Positions 49,159-59,409 of a DNA stretch of 64,000 bases are shown piece by piece. The stretch covers positions 62,001 through 126,000 of the forward strand of contig NZ_QUZH01000027.1 of NCBI RefSeq assembly GCF_009761675.1, written 5' to 3'. This DNA is from Bhargavaea sp. CC-171006. Lineage in GTDB: Bacteria; Bacillota; Bacilli; Bacillales_A; Planococcaceae. The first letter of the stretch is position 1. Every line of letters begins with the position of its first letter. The notes beneath the pieces are model-generated. The model was not told the DNA's origin and made no database searches. It saw only the letters and a list, made by a program, of their open reading frames with translations. The position numbers were made by a program, and so were the translations under genes.

Positions 49159-51102
49159 CTATTCATATGGAATTGTTGCCTCATCAATTGTCTCTCCGTC
49201 ACGGACGATCTTGTAGGCTCCGGTCTGCCCCTCGCTGATCTCAAGCCGTATACGCCTTGTCTCATCGGCGGAGATCGCGAAGGATTCTGCAGGCTGATCC
49301 ATTGTCCGGGTATTGTCACGGATATAGATCTCCACAGCCTGTTCAGCCTCCTCTTCCGACGGCTCATACGGAATGGTGATCGCCTGGATGTAAGTCTTCA
49401 CAGGCTTTGCCTCAGGCCCTTTGGAAAGGACAACCTCTATCGTGCTTCCTTTTTCAAGTTCCGTACCAGCTTCCGGATCTTGCGAGATCACCCGGCCTGC
49501 CTCGACGCTGTCCGATGGCTTTTCGGCAACGATCCGGATATTGAATCCGGATCGCTTTGCATAATCGTTCAGCTGTTGCTCGTCGAATCCTGACAGGTTT
49601 TCTGTCCCGATCATTTCGAGGCCTTTGCTGACCGTCAGCACCAAGTCTGTCTGGGAAGGGGCGATTTCCTCGCCCGCTTCCGGATCCTGGCTGATGATCG
49701 TGCCCGGTGCCTCTTCCGAGAACTCTTCTTTTATTTCCACATTCCGGAATCCATAGTCTTCCAGCACATCAGAGATGGACTCATGATCCCGGCCCGTAAA
49801 GTCAGTCAGCTCGACTTTTTCAGGCCCGATGCTCACCACCAGATCGATGGTTTCTCCTTCATCGCGGACCCTGCCGGCCTGAGGGCTCGTCCTGATGACA
49901 GCTCCTTCCTCGATGTCCGGTGAATGTTCTTCATCCGTTTCACCTGCAAGGAAACCTGCCTGTTCAAGTTCTTTGGCTGCTTCTTCGGCGGTCATGCCCG
50001 AAACATCGGGCACTTCTGCCTGCCTGGTTCCGATCACCCCGGTCATATAAAGGACGATGCCGGTGAACAGAGCCAGCAGGATGATTCCACCCAATACCAA
50101 AGGCCACTTTTTGCGTTTTTTCTTTATCGGTGCCTTTGCCTCATCAGCAGGCTCCGGTGATGAAGACGTGACAGTGTTGGTGCCGATTGTACTTTCTGAT
50201 GCAGGCTCATCCCTGATTATCGGGATGGCCTTAGTCGCTTCCTCATCAATCGGCGGCGGTTCATAAGGGGCTTCGCCGGACCGTTCGGGTGACAGGACCG
50301 TATGGAGGTCCCGAAGCATCGCTTCAGCGGACGGATATCGTTCCGCTGAATCTTTGGCAGTCGCTTTCAGGATGACATTTTCAAGACTTTGCGGGATGTC
50401 CGGCCTGAGAGCCCGGACCGAAGGGGTCTGTTCCTGCAGATGCTTCAGTGCGATGGAAACTGCAGATTCTCCAGAAAACGGGAGCTTTCCTGTCAGCATC
50501 TCATACAGTACGATCCCCAGCGAGTAAATATCGGTGCGTTTTGTCGCCATCCCTCCGCGTGCCTGCTCGGGCGAAAGGTAGTGGACAGTCCCCATCACCG
50601 AGTTGGTTCGTGTGAGTGCGGTGGCAGACAGTGCCATCGCAATCCCGAAATCGGTCAGTTTCACCTGTCCTTCGCGGTCCATCAGGATGTTCTGCGGTTT
50701 GATGTCACGGTGGATGATGCCATGCAAGTGTGCTGCTGTGATGCCTGAGCACAATTGCTTCATGATCTCCACTGCTTCCGCAGGAGCGAGCGGCGCATGA
50801 TCCTTGATGTATTCCTTGAGTGTCTGGCCTTCTACGTACTCCATGACCAGGTATTGCAGATCGCCGTCTTCGCCGACATCATAGATGTTGACGATGTTCG
50901 GATGTACGAGCGAAGTTGCCGACAGCGCTTCACGCTGGAACCGTTTCCTCAGCTCATCCTCGTCCGAGAAGTCTTGCCTGAGGACCTTGATGGCGACCGG
51001 CCGGTCAAGAATGATGTCCTGCGCGAGGTAGACGGTGGACATGCCGCCTCCGCCAAGCAATCCGAGAACTTCGTAGCGTCCGCTGATCCGTTTTCCGATC
51101 AT
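49159..51102 (-). CDS. prkC: Serine/threonine protein kinase PrkC with PASTA domains
   Basis: Membrane Ser/Thr kinase sensing muropeptides; in spore-formers it triggers germination. 647 residues. Glycine loop GLLGGGGMSTVY, Lys39, HRDIKPQN with Asp133, DFG 151-153; acidic/proline linker; one membrane helix at about 333-356 (KKWPLVLGGIILLALF); then three PASTA domains (each with DVSG/DFTG/NLSG ... DPEAG-type repeats) and a C-terminal domain outside the cell. Overlaps prpC by 4 bases. Confidence 0.97.
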   Translation of the reverse strand: MIGKRISGRYEVLGLLGGGGMSTVYLAQDIILDRPVAIKVLRQDFSDEDELRKRFQREALSATSLVHPNIVNIYDVGEDGDLQYLVMEYVEGQTLKEYIKDHAPLAPAEAVEIMKQLCSGITAAHLHGIIHRDIKPQNILMDREGQVKLTDFGIAMALSATALTRTNSVMGTVHYLSPEQARGGMATKRTDIYSLGIVLYEMLTGKLPFSGESAVSIALKHLQEQTPSVRALRPDIPQSLENVILKATAKDSAERYPSAEAMLRDLHTVLSPERSGEAPYEPPPIDEEATKAIPIIRDEPASESTIGTNTVTSSSPEPADEAKAPIKKKRKKWPLVLGGIILLALFTGIVLYMTGVIGTRQAEVPDVSGMTAEEAAKELEQAGFLAGETDEEHSPDIEEGAVIRTSPQAGRVRDEGETIDLVVSIGPEKVELTDFTGRDHESISDVLEDYGFRNVEIKEEFSEEAPGTIISQDPEAGEEIAPSQTDLVLTVSKGLEMIGTENLSGFDEQQLNDYAKRSGFNIRIVAEKPSDSVEAGRVISQDPEAGTELEKGSTIEVVLSKGPEAKPVKTYIQAITIPYEPSEEEAEQAVEIYIRDNTRTMDQPAESFAISADETRRIRLEISEGQTGAYKIVRDGETIDEATIPYE

Positions 51103-51860
51103 CCGGCATCAGCCTCCCGAACACCGTTATCAATCAGGATGACGGATATATTATCTTCGCCGCCCCGTTCATTGGCCAGGTCAACCAGTGCGTCCGCACG
51201 CTCGGTTGCGGTACCTTCACCGGCAACTGCCTCTGCGATTTCATTTTCCCCAAGTTTATTGCTCAGACCGTCGGAACAGAGCAGGAGCGCGCTCCCTTCC
51301 GGCAGCCGGAGAGGAATGATATCGGGTTCGACCCTGTCGTCAGTACCCAGTGCCTTTATGATGAAGTTCCGCTTCGGATGGTTGCGGGCTTCCTCTTCGG
51401 TAATTTCTCCCGAATCGACAAGAAGGCTGACGAGGGAATGGTCCTTGGTGACCTGTTCGAAGCCCTCCGGTCCCAGCCTATACGTCCGGCTGTCCCCGAT
51501 ATGGCACAGAGTCACTTCTTTGCCAGCGATCACCGCTGCTTCGAGTGTCGTTCCCATTCCCCGGCATTCTTCATTGGTAAGGGAATGTTCGAGCAGGCCG
51601 TGGTTCAGTCTTTCTGTTACGCCGGCAAGCCAGTCGGCGCGGCCGTCATCTGTATTGAGCGTGGTGATGTCAGCCTTTCCGAACTCTTCTCCAAAACCTT
51701 CGACGGCCATCCTGCTAGCCGTGTCACCGCTTTTATGGCCCCCCATGCCGTCTGCAACCACAGCCAGCATGAACCGGCCGCCATCTCTTGTGAAGAGGCC
51801 GGTCCGGTCTTCGTTGATGCGCCTTTTCATTCCGACATGTGTCCGGACTGCAACTTCCAC
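51099..51860 (-). CDS. prpC: Protein phosphatase PrpC (PP2C family)
   Basis: Dephosphorylates PrkC and its targets. 253 residues. PP2C motifs: NEDRTGLF, VVADGMGGHKSGDTAS, CHIGDSRTYRL, LLCSDGLSNKL, RGGEDNISVILI (Mg/Mn-binding Asp/Gly residues). The gap to rsmB is 59 bases; rlmN, which lies here in B. subtilis, is absent. Confidence 0.97.
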   Translation of the reverse strand: MEVAVRTHVGMKRRINEDRTGLFTRDGGRFMLAVVADGMGGHKSGDTASRMAVEGFGEEFGKADITTLNTDDGRADWLAGVTERLNHGLLEHSLTNEECRGMGTTLEAAVIAGKEVTLCHIGDSRTYRLGPEGFEQVTKDHSLVSLLVDSGEITEEEARNHPKRNFIIKALGTDDRVEPDIIPLRLPEGSALLLCSDGLSNKLGENEIAEAVAGEGTATERADALVDLANERGGEDNISVILIDNGVREADAG

Positions 51861-51919
51861 TTTGACTCCCCCGTTTCCATTTACAGATACCCCGAAATTC
51901 CGGGGTCAGGTCCACCGGC

Positions 51920-53269
51920 TTATTCCGGTTTTCTGAAGGCGGCCACGAAAAATCCATCGCCGCCGAAATCTTGTGGCAGAACCTGAAGCATACCGTCCTC
52001 GTAGCGGAGACCTTCCGGCATCACTTCGCGGAGATCTGCACGTTCAAGATCCGGATGTGCATCTAGAAATGCCTCGGCCGTCATACGGTTTTCTTCCCTG
52101 TCGACCGTGCAGGTGCTGTAGACCAGCAGGCCGCCGGGTTTCAGAAAATGATAGGCCTCTTCAAGCAAGCTTTTCTGGATGTCCGGCAATCCGCCGATCT
52201 CTTCTTCCGACTTTGAATATTTGATGTCCGGTTTCCTCCGGATGACACCGAGACCGCTGCACGGCGCATCGACCAGGATCCTGTCGAAGGAGTCCGGTTC
52301 CAGGCGACCCGCAAGTTCACGGCTGTCCGCAGAACCTGTTCGGATGTTTTGCAATCCAAGTCGTGCCGCGTTCTGGTCGATGAGCTTCACTTTGTGGGGA
52401 TGCAAGTCGAATGCCAGGACTTCGCCGGTGTTTTCCATCCGTTCTGCGATATGGGTCGTTTTGCCACCCGGTGCTGCGCACATGTCGAGCACCGACATGC
52501 CAGGGCCCGGATCCAGTACCATGACGGGAAGCATCGAGCTCTCGTCCTGGATGGTGACATACCCTTCCCGGAAAGCCCGGCTTCTTGCGGCATTGCCTCC
52601 CCGAATACGGATTGCATCCGGCACGATCGGACTCGGCTGGACCGAGAAGCCTTCATCCCCGAGCATGTCCAGGACTTCTTCGCGTGTGGCCTTTGTCCGG
52701 TTCACACGCACAGTCTGGACCGGAGATTCATTGTTCGCCAGCGCCATATCCCGTGCCGTCTCTTTTCCGTACTGTTCTGTCCAGCGGCGGATCATCCACT
52801 CGGGATGGCTCGTTTCGATCGAGGTCCGCTCTTCCCAGGTCAGGCCGCTTCCGATTTCCCTTGGGCCTTGCCGGAGGAAAGAGCGGAGGATGCCATTGAC
52901 CAGCGATGCAATTCCCTTGTGGCCGCGCCGCTTGGCAATCTCCACCGCTTCATTCACCGCTGCGTGCGGAGGTATCTTTGAAAGATAGACCATCTGGTAC
53001 ACCGATAGCCTGAGCAATTCACGAACCCAGTCCTCAAGCTTGCCGCGCACAAGCGGCTCAAGGTGGTAATCGAGCGTCATCCGGTGCTGGAGCGTGCCGT
53101 AGGTCAGTTCGGTAAGAAGGGACCGGTCCTTGTCATCAAGGCCATACGTTTCGATCGTGCGGTTCAGCAGCAGGTTACTGTAGGCCTGATCGCGCTCAAC
53201 CGCCAGCAGAATGCTTAGTGCAGCGTCCCTAACGTTCCCGTCCCATCTCTTATCTTTTTTCCGGCTCAT
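51920..53269 (-). CDS. rsmB: 16S rRNA (cytosine-967-C5)-methyltransferase RsmB
   Basis: 449 residues. N-terminal NusB-like RNA-binding domain ([19 protein letters not shown]), then the SAM methyltransferase with [29 protein letters not shown] and [10 protein letters not shown]: both cysteines of the two-Cys mechanism are there. Overlaps fmt by 4 bases. A small ACCCCG hairpin without U tract follows the stop. Confidence 0.96.
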   Translation of the reverse strand: MSRKKDKRWDGNVRDAALSILLAVERDQAYSNLLLNRTIETYGLDDKDRSLLTELTYGTLQHRMTLDYHLEPLVRGKLEDWVRELLRLSVYQMVYLSKIPPHAAVNEAVEIAKRRGHKGIASLVNGILRSFLRQGPREIGSGLTWEERTSIETSHPEWMIRRWTEQYGKETARDMALANNESPVQTVRVNRTKATREEVLDMLGDEGFSVQPSPIVPDAIRIRGGNAARSRAFREGYVTIQDESSMLPVMVLDPGPGMSVLDMCAAPGGKTTHIAERMENTGEVLAFDLHPHKVKLIDQNAARLGLQNIRTGSADSRELAGRLEPDSFDRILVDAPCSGLGVIRRKPDIKYSKSEEEIGGLPDIQKSLLEEAYHFLKPGGLLVYSTCTVDREENRMTAEAFLDAHPDLERADLREVMPEGLRYEDGMLQVLPQDFGGDGFFVAAFRKPE

Positions 53270-54207
53270 ATGAAACGGTCTCCTGACTTGATGTGCGAGC
53301 CGGCCCCGTTCAGGTATCCCCGGGTCTCCATCCGCTTTTTGCCGGACGGCTGGAGTTCAAGAATCCGGACGGCCGTGCCATCGCCGGCCTGTACCGTAAT
53401 GACACCGTCATCCGTCGATATGATTTCACCCGGGGAAGCACCGGATTTGCCATCGGCCTTTTCTGAACGCCACATTTTTACGGTCTTCCCGTCCAATTCG
53501 GTATAGGCAACCGGCCACGGGCTGAGGCCGCGGATCTGATTGTGCACGGCACTTCCCGGCATCGTCCAGTCAATGCGCTCCTGCTCGCGTTTGATGTTCC
53601 CCGCGAACGTGGCTTTTTCATGGTCCTGAGGGATGCGTTCGTTCGTCCCGTTGATGACGGAAGGCAGGGTCTCTTTAAGCAGGCGGGTACCGGCTTCCGA
53701 AAGCCGGCCGAACAGCTCACCTGTGTTGTCATTCCCGCCGATCGGCACACGCACCTGGGAGATGATATCGCCCGCGTCCAGCTTTTCTGCCATATACATG
53801 ATGGTGACACCCGTCTCCTCCCTGCCATCCATGATCGCCTGATGGATCGGCGCTCCTCCCCTGTATTCAGGCAGCAGGGAAGCATGGACATTCAGGCAGC
53901 CGAGCGGAGGTGCTTCAAGCAGCTCTTTCGGCAGGATCTGGCCGAAAGCGGCCGTTACGATCAGGTCCGGCTCCAGCGAGAGAATTTCATCCAGCTCGGC
54001 TGAACCTTTCAGCCTGCCCGGCTGGATGACCGGAAGTCCGAGTCTGAGTGCTTCCTCTTTGACCGGAGGCGGTGTGAGAACCCGTTTGCGTCCGACGGGC
54101 CGGTCCGGCTGGGTAACGGCAGCGAGGAGTTCATAACCCTCTTCATGAAGCATGCGGAGGATCGGCACTGAAAAATCCGGTGTCCCCATGAATACGATGC
54201 GAGTCAT
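53266..54207 (-). CDS. fmt: Methionyl-tRNA formyltransferase
   Basis: Formylates initiator Met-tRNA. 313 residues. [16 protein letters not shown]-terminus; catalytic [38 protein letters not shown]. Coupled to def by a 4-base overlap, the classical pair: def removes the formyl group later. Confidence 0.98.
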   Translation of the reverse strand: MTRIVFMGTPDFSVPILRMLHEEGYELLAAVTQPDRPVGRKRVLTPPPVKEEALRLGLPVIQPGRLKGSAELDEILSLEPDLIVTAAFGQILPKELLEAPPLGCLNVHASLLPEYRGGAPIHQAIMDGREETGVTIMYMAEKLDAGDIISQVRVPIGGNDNTGELFGRLSEAGTRLLKETLPSVINGTNERIPQDHEKATFAGNIKREQERIDWTMPGSAVHNQIRGLSPWPVAYTELDGKTVKMWRSEKADGKSGASPGEIISTDDGVITVQAGDGTAVRILELQPSGKKRMETRGYLNGAGSHIKSGDRFI

Positions 54208-54698
54208 TCCTCTTCCTCCTCTTCAGCCGCTTCCAGTTCCTCCTCAGGTACGACCCGGATGATTTTCGAGTCGAACAGGATTCCGTCCAGATGGTCGATC
54301 TCGTGAAGAATCGCCCTCGCTTCGTAATCTTCTGCTTCAAGCTCGTACCATGAGCCGTCGCGATCCTGTGCATGGACCTTTACATGGAAAGGCCGTTCCA
54401 CTTCGCCGTAGAGGCCGGGAAAACTCAGACACCCTTCCACTTCAGTTTCCTTTCCACCCGTTGCCACGACTTCCGGGTTGATGAGCCAGATCGGATCCTG
54501 GCCCTCACCGAGATCGACGATGGCCGCGCGTATCGATTTGCCGACTTGCGGCGCTGCGATGCCGATGCCGTCCGCATCGATCATCGTTTCGTACATGTCG
54601 TCCAAAAGCGTTTGCAGCCCGTCACCGAAATCAGTGACCGGCTTGCAGGATTCCGTCAGTATCGGGGACGGATGTTGCACGATTTCAAGGATTGCCAT
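54204..54698 (-). CDS. def: Peptide deformylase
   Basis: Removes the N-formyl group from new proteins; Fe/Zn enzyme. 164 residues. Motif 1 [10 protein letters not shown], motif 2 EGCLSFPG (metal Cys), motif 3 HEIDHLDG (metal His pair and catalytic Glu): the type 1 enzyme. The C-terminus is strikingly acidic ([13 protein letters not shown]). Confidence 0.97.
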   Translation of the reverse strand: MAILEIVQHPSPILTESCKPVTDFGDGLQTLLDDMYETMIDADGIGIAAPQVGKSIRAAIVDLGEGQDPIWLINPEVVATGGKETEVEGCLSFPGLYGEVERPFHVKVHAQDRDGSWYELEAEDYEARAILHEIDHLDGILFDSKIIRVVPEEELEAAEEEEEE

Positions 54699-54726
54699 TG
54701 ATGATTCCCCATTTCCGTTGCCGGGG

Positions 54727-57135
54727 TCAGCTGATGGTGGAAGGATTCATATCGATCGACATGAGAATGCCTTCCTTCATCCAGCTGCTTCTGTAGATCT
54801 TCACGAGATCCGTCAGAACTCCGGCCAGCTTCGGTTCTTTTTTGTATTTTATCAGACATTGATAGCGATATCTATTGTTCACACGGGCCACTTCGGCTGC
54901 CGTCGGGCCAATGATGACAGTGTCCGGCCCCAGCTTCCCCGAAAGGTAGCGTACTGCATTGCCGGCGGTTTCCGACACCTTCATCAGATCCTCATGAGAA
55001 AACTGGATCAGCGTCACGAAAAAGAATGGCGGATAGGAATATCTCTTACGGTTCCCCATTTCGATCGCGTAGAACGGCTCGTAGGCCTGGTCCTTCGCAA
55101 GCTCGACCGCATAGTGTTCCGGAGCGTACGTCTGGACGATGACCTCCCCTTCCTTCTCATGGCGGCCCGCGCGGCCGCTTACCTGGGTAAGGAGCTGAAA
55201 TGTCTTTTCTGCCGCCCTGAAGTCGGACAGGCGCAGCATCGTGTCAGCGGACAGAACGCCAACAAGCGTGATGTTCGGAAAGTCCAGGCCTTTTGCGATC
55301 ATCTGTGTTCCGAGCAGGATATCCGCACCGCCGTCACCGAATTGCCGGAGAAGGCGTTCATGGGCACCTTTCTGGCGCGTCGTGTCCACGTCCATCCGCA
55401 ACACGCGCGCTTCAGGAAGCAGCCGGTGGAGTTCCTCCTGCACTTTCTGGGTGCCTGTCCCGAAAAAGCGGATATGTTCGCTTCCGCATTCCGGACAGGT
55501 GAGGGGAACCGGTTCCTCATGCCCGCAATAATGGCATTGCAGCCGCTCCGTCGCCCTATGGTAGGTCAGCGAGATATCGCAATTCGGACACTGGACGGAC
55601 GTCCCGCAGTCGCGGCAGAGCACAAACGAGGAATAACCCCTGCGGTTCAGGAACAGCACCGTCTGCTCGCCTTTTTCCAGCCTGTCCCGGATTGCCTCTG
55701 CCAGTGCGACCGAGAACATCGATCGGTTGCCGTTTTTCAGTTCCTCGCGCATGTCGACGATCTCCACTTCCGGAAGAGGCTGTTTTTTCGCACGTTCGGT
55801 GAGGGTCAAAAGCGAATAGACCCCCTTGTGTGCCCGCGCATACGATTCGAGGGATGGCGTTGCACTGCCCAGGATGACCGGGCATCCATGCTCCTGCGAG
55901 CGCCGGATCGCCACATCCCTTGCGTGGTAGCGGGGGCTGTCCTCCTGCTTGTAGCTGGATTCATGCTCCTCATCAAGGACGATGACGCCCAGATTCCTGA
56001 ACGGCGCGAATACGGCGGAACGCGCACCGACGACAACCTTCACTTCACCGCGCTGCACCTTCCGCCATTCATCGTATTTTTCACCCGCGGACAGCCCGCT
56101 GTGCATGACGGCGACCAGCGGGCCAAAGCGTCTTTTAAACCGGGAAGTGATCTGCGGCGTGAGCGAAATCTCCGGTACAAGGACGATCGCTTCTTTGCCG
56201 AGGTCGAGCACCTGGCGGATGACCTGCATATACACCTCTGTTTTTCCGCTTCCCGTCACACCGTGCAGAAGAAAAGTTTCATCACGTTCTTCAGCGACCG
56301 CTTTTCCGATTTCCCCGACGGCTGTTGCCTGTTCTTCCGTAAGCGGCCCGGGAAGGCCCCCGCTTTCCGGCATCAGGCCGGTCTCCGGCTTCCTGTACAC
56401 TTCTTCCTCCGTCTCGCGGGCAGCCCCTTTCCCAACAAGCACCTTTAGGGTGGCCCTTGTGGTGCCTGTGGCTTCCATCACATCTTTCGATGGCACGGAC
56501 ATGCCGATATGTGTTTCCATCCAGTCGATCAGTTCTGCCTGCCGGCTCGCCGATTTCGGCAGTGATTCCCTGATCTCCCTCAGCCGGTCCGCTTCCCCGA
56601 TATGGAGAACCTTCTCTTTTTTAATGTTCGTGCGCTGCCTGACTGCCGTTTCGATCGATATCGCCCCATCCGCAGCAAGTCGTTTAAGCACGGGCAGGAG
56701 CCGTTCGCCGAACTCCTTCACGGCCACGACCCGGCGGTTTCGGGCAATCCCCGCCACATCCCCTTCCAATTTTTCCGGTTCAAGGACATGGACGACTTTT
56801 TCATACTTTGCCCGGAGGGCGGATGGGAGCATGACCTGAAGTGCATCAATTTCGAAGCAGAGCGTCGTCCGCTTCATCCAATCCGCAAGCTGGAGCATCT
56901 CTTGCGTCAGGACCGGCTCAGGGTCGAGCAGCTCGTCCACGGGCTTCAGCCTGGCTGCGGGCACATCGCTTTCTTCCTTGAGACCTGTGACGAAGCCAAG
57001 CACTTTCCTGTTGCCGAACGGCACTCTCACTCGAGCGCCGGGCTCGATGACGTTTGCCAATCCTTCCGGAACGGCATAGTCGAATGGCCGGTCAACGGGA
57101 TGCGCAGACACATCCGTGATAACTTCAGCGATCAT
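54727..57135 (-). CDS. priA: Primosomal protein N' (replication restart helicase PriA)
   Basis: Restarts collapsed replication forks. 802 residues from ATG 57135 (GGGGGTGA upstream; the GTG at 57144 is too near the ribosome-binding site). N-terminal DNA-binding domain; Walker A GVTGSGKTEVYM; DEEH box VLDEEHESSYKQ; eight cysteines of the two zinc sites (CRDC...CPNC and CHYC...CPEC); GTQMIAKGLDFP. Overlaps the coaBC end by 11 bases. Confidence 0.97.
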   Translation of the reverse strand: MIAEVITDVSAHPVDRPFDYAVPEGLANVIEPGARVRVPFGNRKVLGFVTGLKEESDVPAARLKPVDELLDPEPVLTQEMLQLADWMKRTTLCFEIDALQVMLPSALRAKYEKVVHVLEPEKLEGDVAGIARNRRVVAVKEFGERLLPVLKRLAADGAISIETAVRQRTNIKKEKVLHIGEADRLREIRESLPKSASRQAELIDWMETHIGMSVPSKDVMEATGTTRATLKVLVGKGAARETEEEVYRKPETGLMPESGGLPGPLTEEQATAVGEIGKAVAEERDETFLLHGVTGSGKTEVYMQVIRQVLDLGKEAIVLVPEISLTPQITSRFKRRFGPLVAVMHSGLSAGEKYDEWRKVQRGEVKVVVGARSAVFAPFRNLGVIVLDEEHESSYKQEDSPRYHARDVAIRRSQEHGCPVILGSATPSLESYARAHKGVYSLLTLTERAKKQPLPEVEIVDMREELKNGNRSMFSVALAEAIRDRLEKGEQTVLFLNRRGYSSFVLCRDCGTSVQCPNCDISLTYHRATERLQCHYCGHEEPVPLTCPECGSEHIRFFGTGTQKVQEELHRLLPEARVLRMDVDTTRQKGAHERLLRQFGDGGADILLGTQMIAKGLDFPNITLVGVLSADTMLRLSDFRAAEKTFQLLTQVSGRAGRHEKEGEVIVQTYAPEHYAVELAKDQAYEPFYAIEMGNRKRYSYPPFFFVTLIQFSHEDLMKVSETAGNAVRYLSGKLGPDTVIIGPTAAEVARVNNRYRYQCLIKYKKEPKLAGVLTDLVKIYRSSWMKEGILMSIDMNPSTIS

Positions 57136-58342
57136 CCCGCTCACCCCCGAAAATCCGGAGGAGAAGCTTCAGCGCAAGTTCTTTTTTCTCTGTAGCCGGG
57201 AACGATACTTCCATGCCGTCCCGGCCGAACAGGGTGACGACATTCGTGTCGCTTCCGAACACACCCGTAGGGGCGGTCACATCATTTGCGATGATGTAAT
57301 CAAGGTTCTTGCGCTCAAGCTTGCCCCGCGCGTACTCTGCAACGCGGTCCGTCTCTGCCGCGAAACCGATGAGGCACTGTCCTTCTTTTTGTTCGCCGAG
57401 CGTTTTCAGGATGTCAGTCGTCCGCTCGAGTTCGATGACGGAGTCCCCCTCCTGTTTTTTCATTTTGCCGCTGTGGACAGTTTTCGGACGGTAGTCGGCA
57501 ACGGCCGCAGCCTTGATCACGACATCGGCTGTTCCATACTCCGCAAGAACCGCAGCCAGCATATCCGCCGCGCTTTCCACCTGAACCACACGGACACCTT
57601 CCGGAACCGGCAGTCCGACCGGACCCGAGACAAGTACAGTCTCCGCGCCGAGACCGGAAGCTGCTTCGGCCATTGCATAGCCCATCTTTCCGCTTGAGAA
57701 ATTCGACAGATACCGGACCGGGTCAATCCGTTCCCTGGTCGGGCCTGCCGTGACCACCACTTTCTTGCCTGCCAAGACAGTCCTTTCCGGGGTGAGCCCT
57801 TCCCTGAAATGCTGCTCCACAAGCTCAGTGATGCGCTCCGGTTCCTCCAGCCTTCCTTTCCCGACGTATCCGCACGCAAGAAATCCCTCCGAAGGTTCAA
57901 TAAACCGGTAACCGTCACGGTGTAAGCGATCGATGTTCCGCATCACCGCAGGGTGGGCATACATATGGACATTCATTGCCGGCGCAATCCACACATCGGC
58001 TGTGGCGGCAAGCAGTGTCGTCGTCACCATGTCATCCGCGATCCCGTTTGCAAGCTTTCCGATCACATTGGCGGTCGCCGGGGCGACAATGATAAGGTCA
58101 GCCCAGTCGGCAAGGTCGATATGGGCAATCACAGATGAGTCTTTTTCGTCGAATGTGTCGGTGTATACATCATTGCGCGACATGACCTGGAAGGTGAGAG
58201 GCGCCACGAATTCGGTGGCGGATTCCGTCATGATCACCTTTACCTCGGCCCCTGCCTGGGACAACTTGCTGACAAGCGCCACGGCTTTGTATACAGCGAT
58301 TCCCCCTGTGACACAAAGAAGGATATGTTTGTTTTTCAGCAT
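57125..58342 (-). CDS. coaBC: Bifunctional phosphopantothenoylcysteine decarboxylase / phosphopantothenate-cysteine ligase
   Basis: Two consecutive steps of CoA synthesis. 405 residues from ATG 58342. CoaC half: LLCVTGGIAVYKA (FMN site), active-site His in LADWADLIIVAPATANVIGK region, PAMNVHMYAHPAV. CoaB half: VVTAGPTRERIDPVRYLSNF, SSGKMGYAMAEA, KAAAVADYRPK. In-frame sequence further upstream runs through rpoZ and the hairpin and is not coding. Confidence 0.97.
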   Translation of the reverse strand: MLKNKHILLCVTGGIAVYKAVALVSKLSQAGAEVKVIMTESATEFVAPLTFQVMSRNDVYTDTFDEKDSSVIAHIDLADWADLIIVAPATANVIGKLANGIADDMVTTTLLAATADVWIAPAMNVHMYAHPAVMRNIDRLHRDGYRFIEPSEGFLACGYVGKGRLEEPERITELVEQHFREGLTPERTVLAGKKVVVTAGPTRERIDPVRYLSNFSSGKMGYAMAEAASGLGAETVLVSGPVGLPVPEGVRVVQVESAADMLAAVLAEYGTADVVIKAAAVADYRPKTVHSGKMKKQEGDSVIELERTTDILKTLGEQKEGQCLIGFAAETDRVAEYARGKLERKNLDYIIANDVTAPTGVFGSDTNVVTLFGRDGMEVSFPATEKKELALKLLLRIFGGERDDR

Positions 58343-58361
58343 CCTTTTTTTCTCCCTTTCG

Positions 58362-58403
58362 AATGAAAACTCCCAGGAAAAAGTTTCTCCGGGAGTTTTC
58401 ATT
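58362..58403 (-). terminator. Hairpin between rpoZ and coaBC
   Basis: Perfect 13-bp inverted repeat AATGAAAACTCCC/GGGAGTTTTCATT with a 16-base loop, immediately after the rpoZ stop. There is no U tract after the stem on the minus strand other than the TTTT within it, so it may be an RNA-stability or processing element, or a weak attenuator. Confidence 0.5.
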
Positions 58404-58412
58404 GTGCATATC

Positions 58413-59284
<872 letters not shown>

Positions 59285-59345
59285 TCAGTATTTCCGCCTT
59301 CCGGCACACCGGTAAAGGGCGGAACCGTTTTTGGATGATGTCGCA

Positions 59346-59354
59346 ATTATACCA
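59346..59354 (-). promoter_or_regulatory. Extended -10 promoter for gmk
   Basis: Minus strand TGG-TATAAT, a perfect extended -10; the -35 is poor. The roughly 75-base leader holds a foldable TTCCGCC...CCGG...CCGG...GGGCGGAA hairpin (59286-59323). Confidence 0.55.
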
Positions 59355-59370
59355 TATCCCTCCGCATGAA

Positions 59371-59379
59371 TGCTAAAAT
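59371..59379 (+). promoter_or_regulatory. Extended -10 promoter for rqcH
   Basis: Plus strand TGC-TAAAAT about 30 bases before the rqcH ATG; no good -35. Divergent from the gmk promoter with which it shares a 146-base region. Confidence 0.48.
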
Positions 59380-59409
59380 GGAAACAAACGCAATGAAAGA
59401 GGCAATCAT

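Noticed and set aside
54478-56448. 656-codon open frame on the plus strand opposite def/priA
   Set aside because: It lies wholly antisense to def and priA, which are certain; the sequence is low-complexity and has no recognisable domain. GC-rich third codon positions create such frames.
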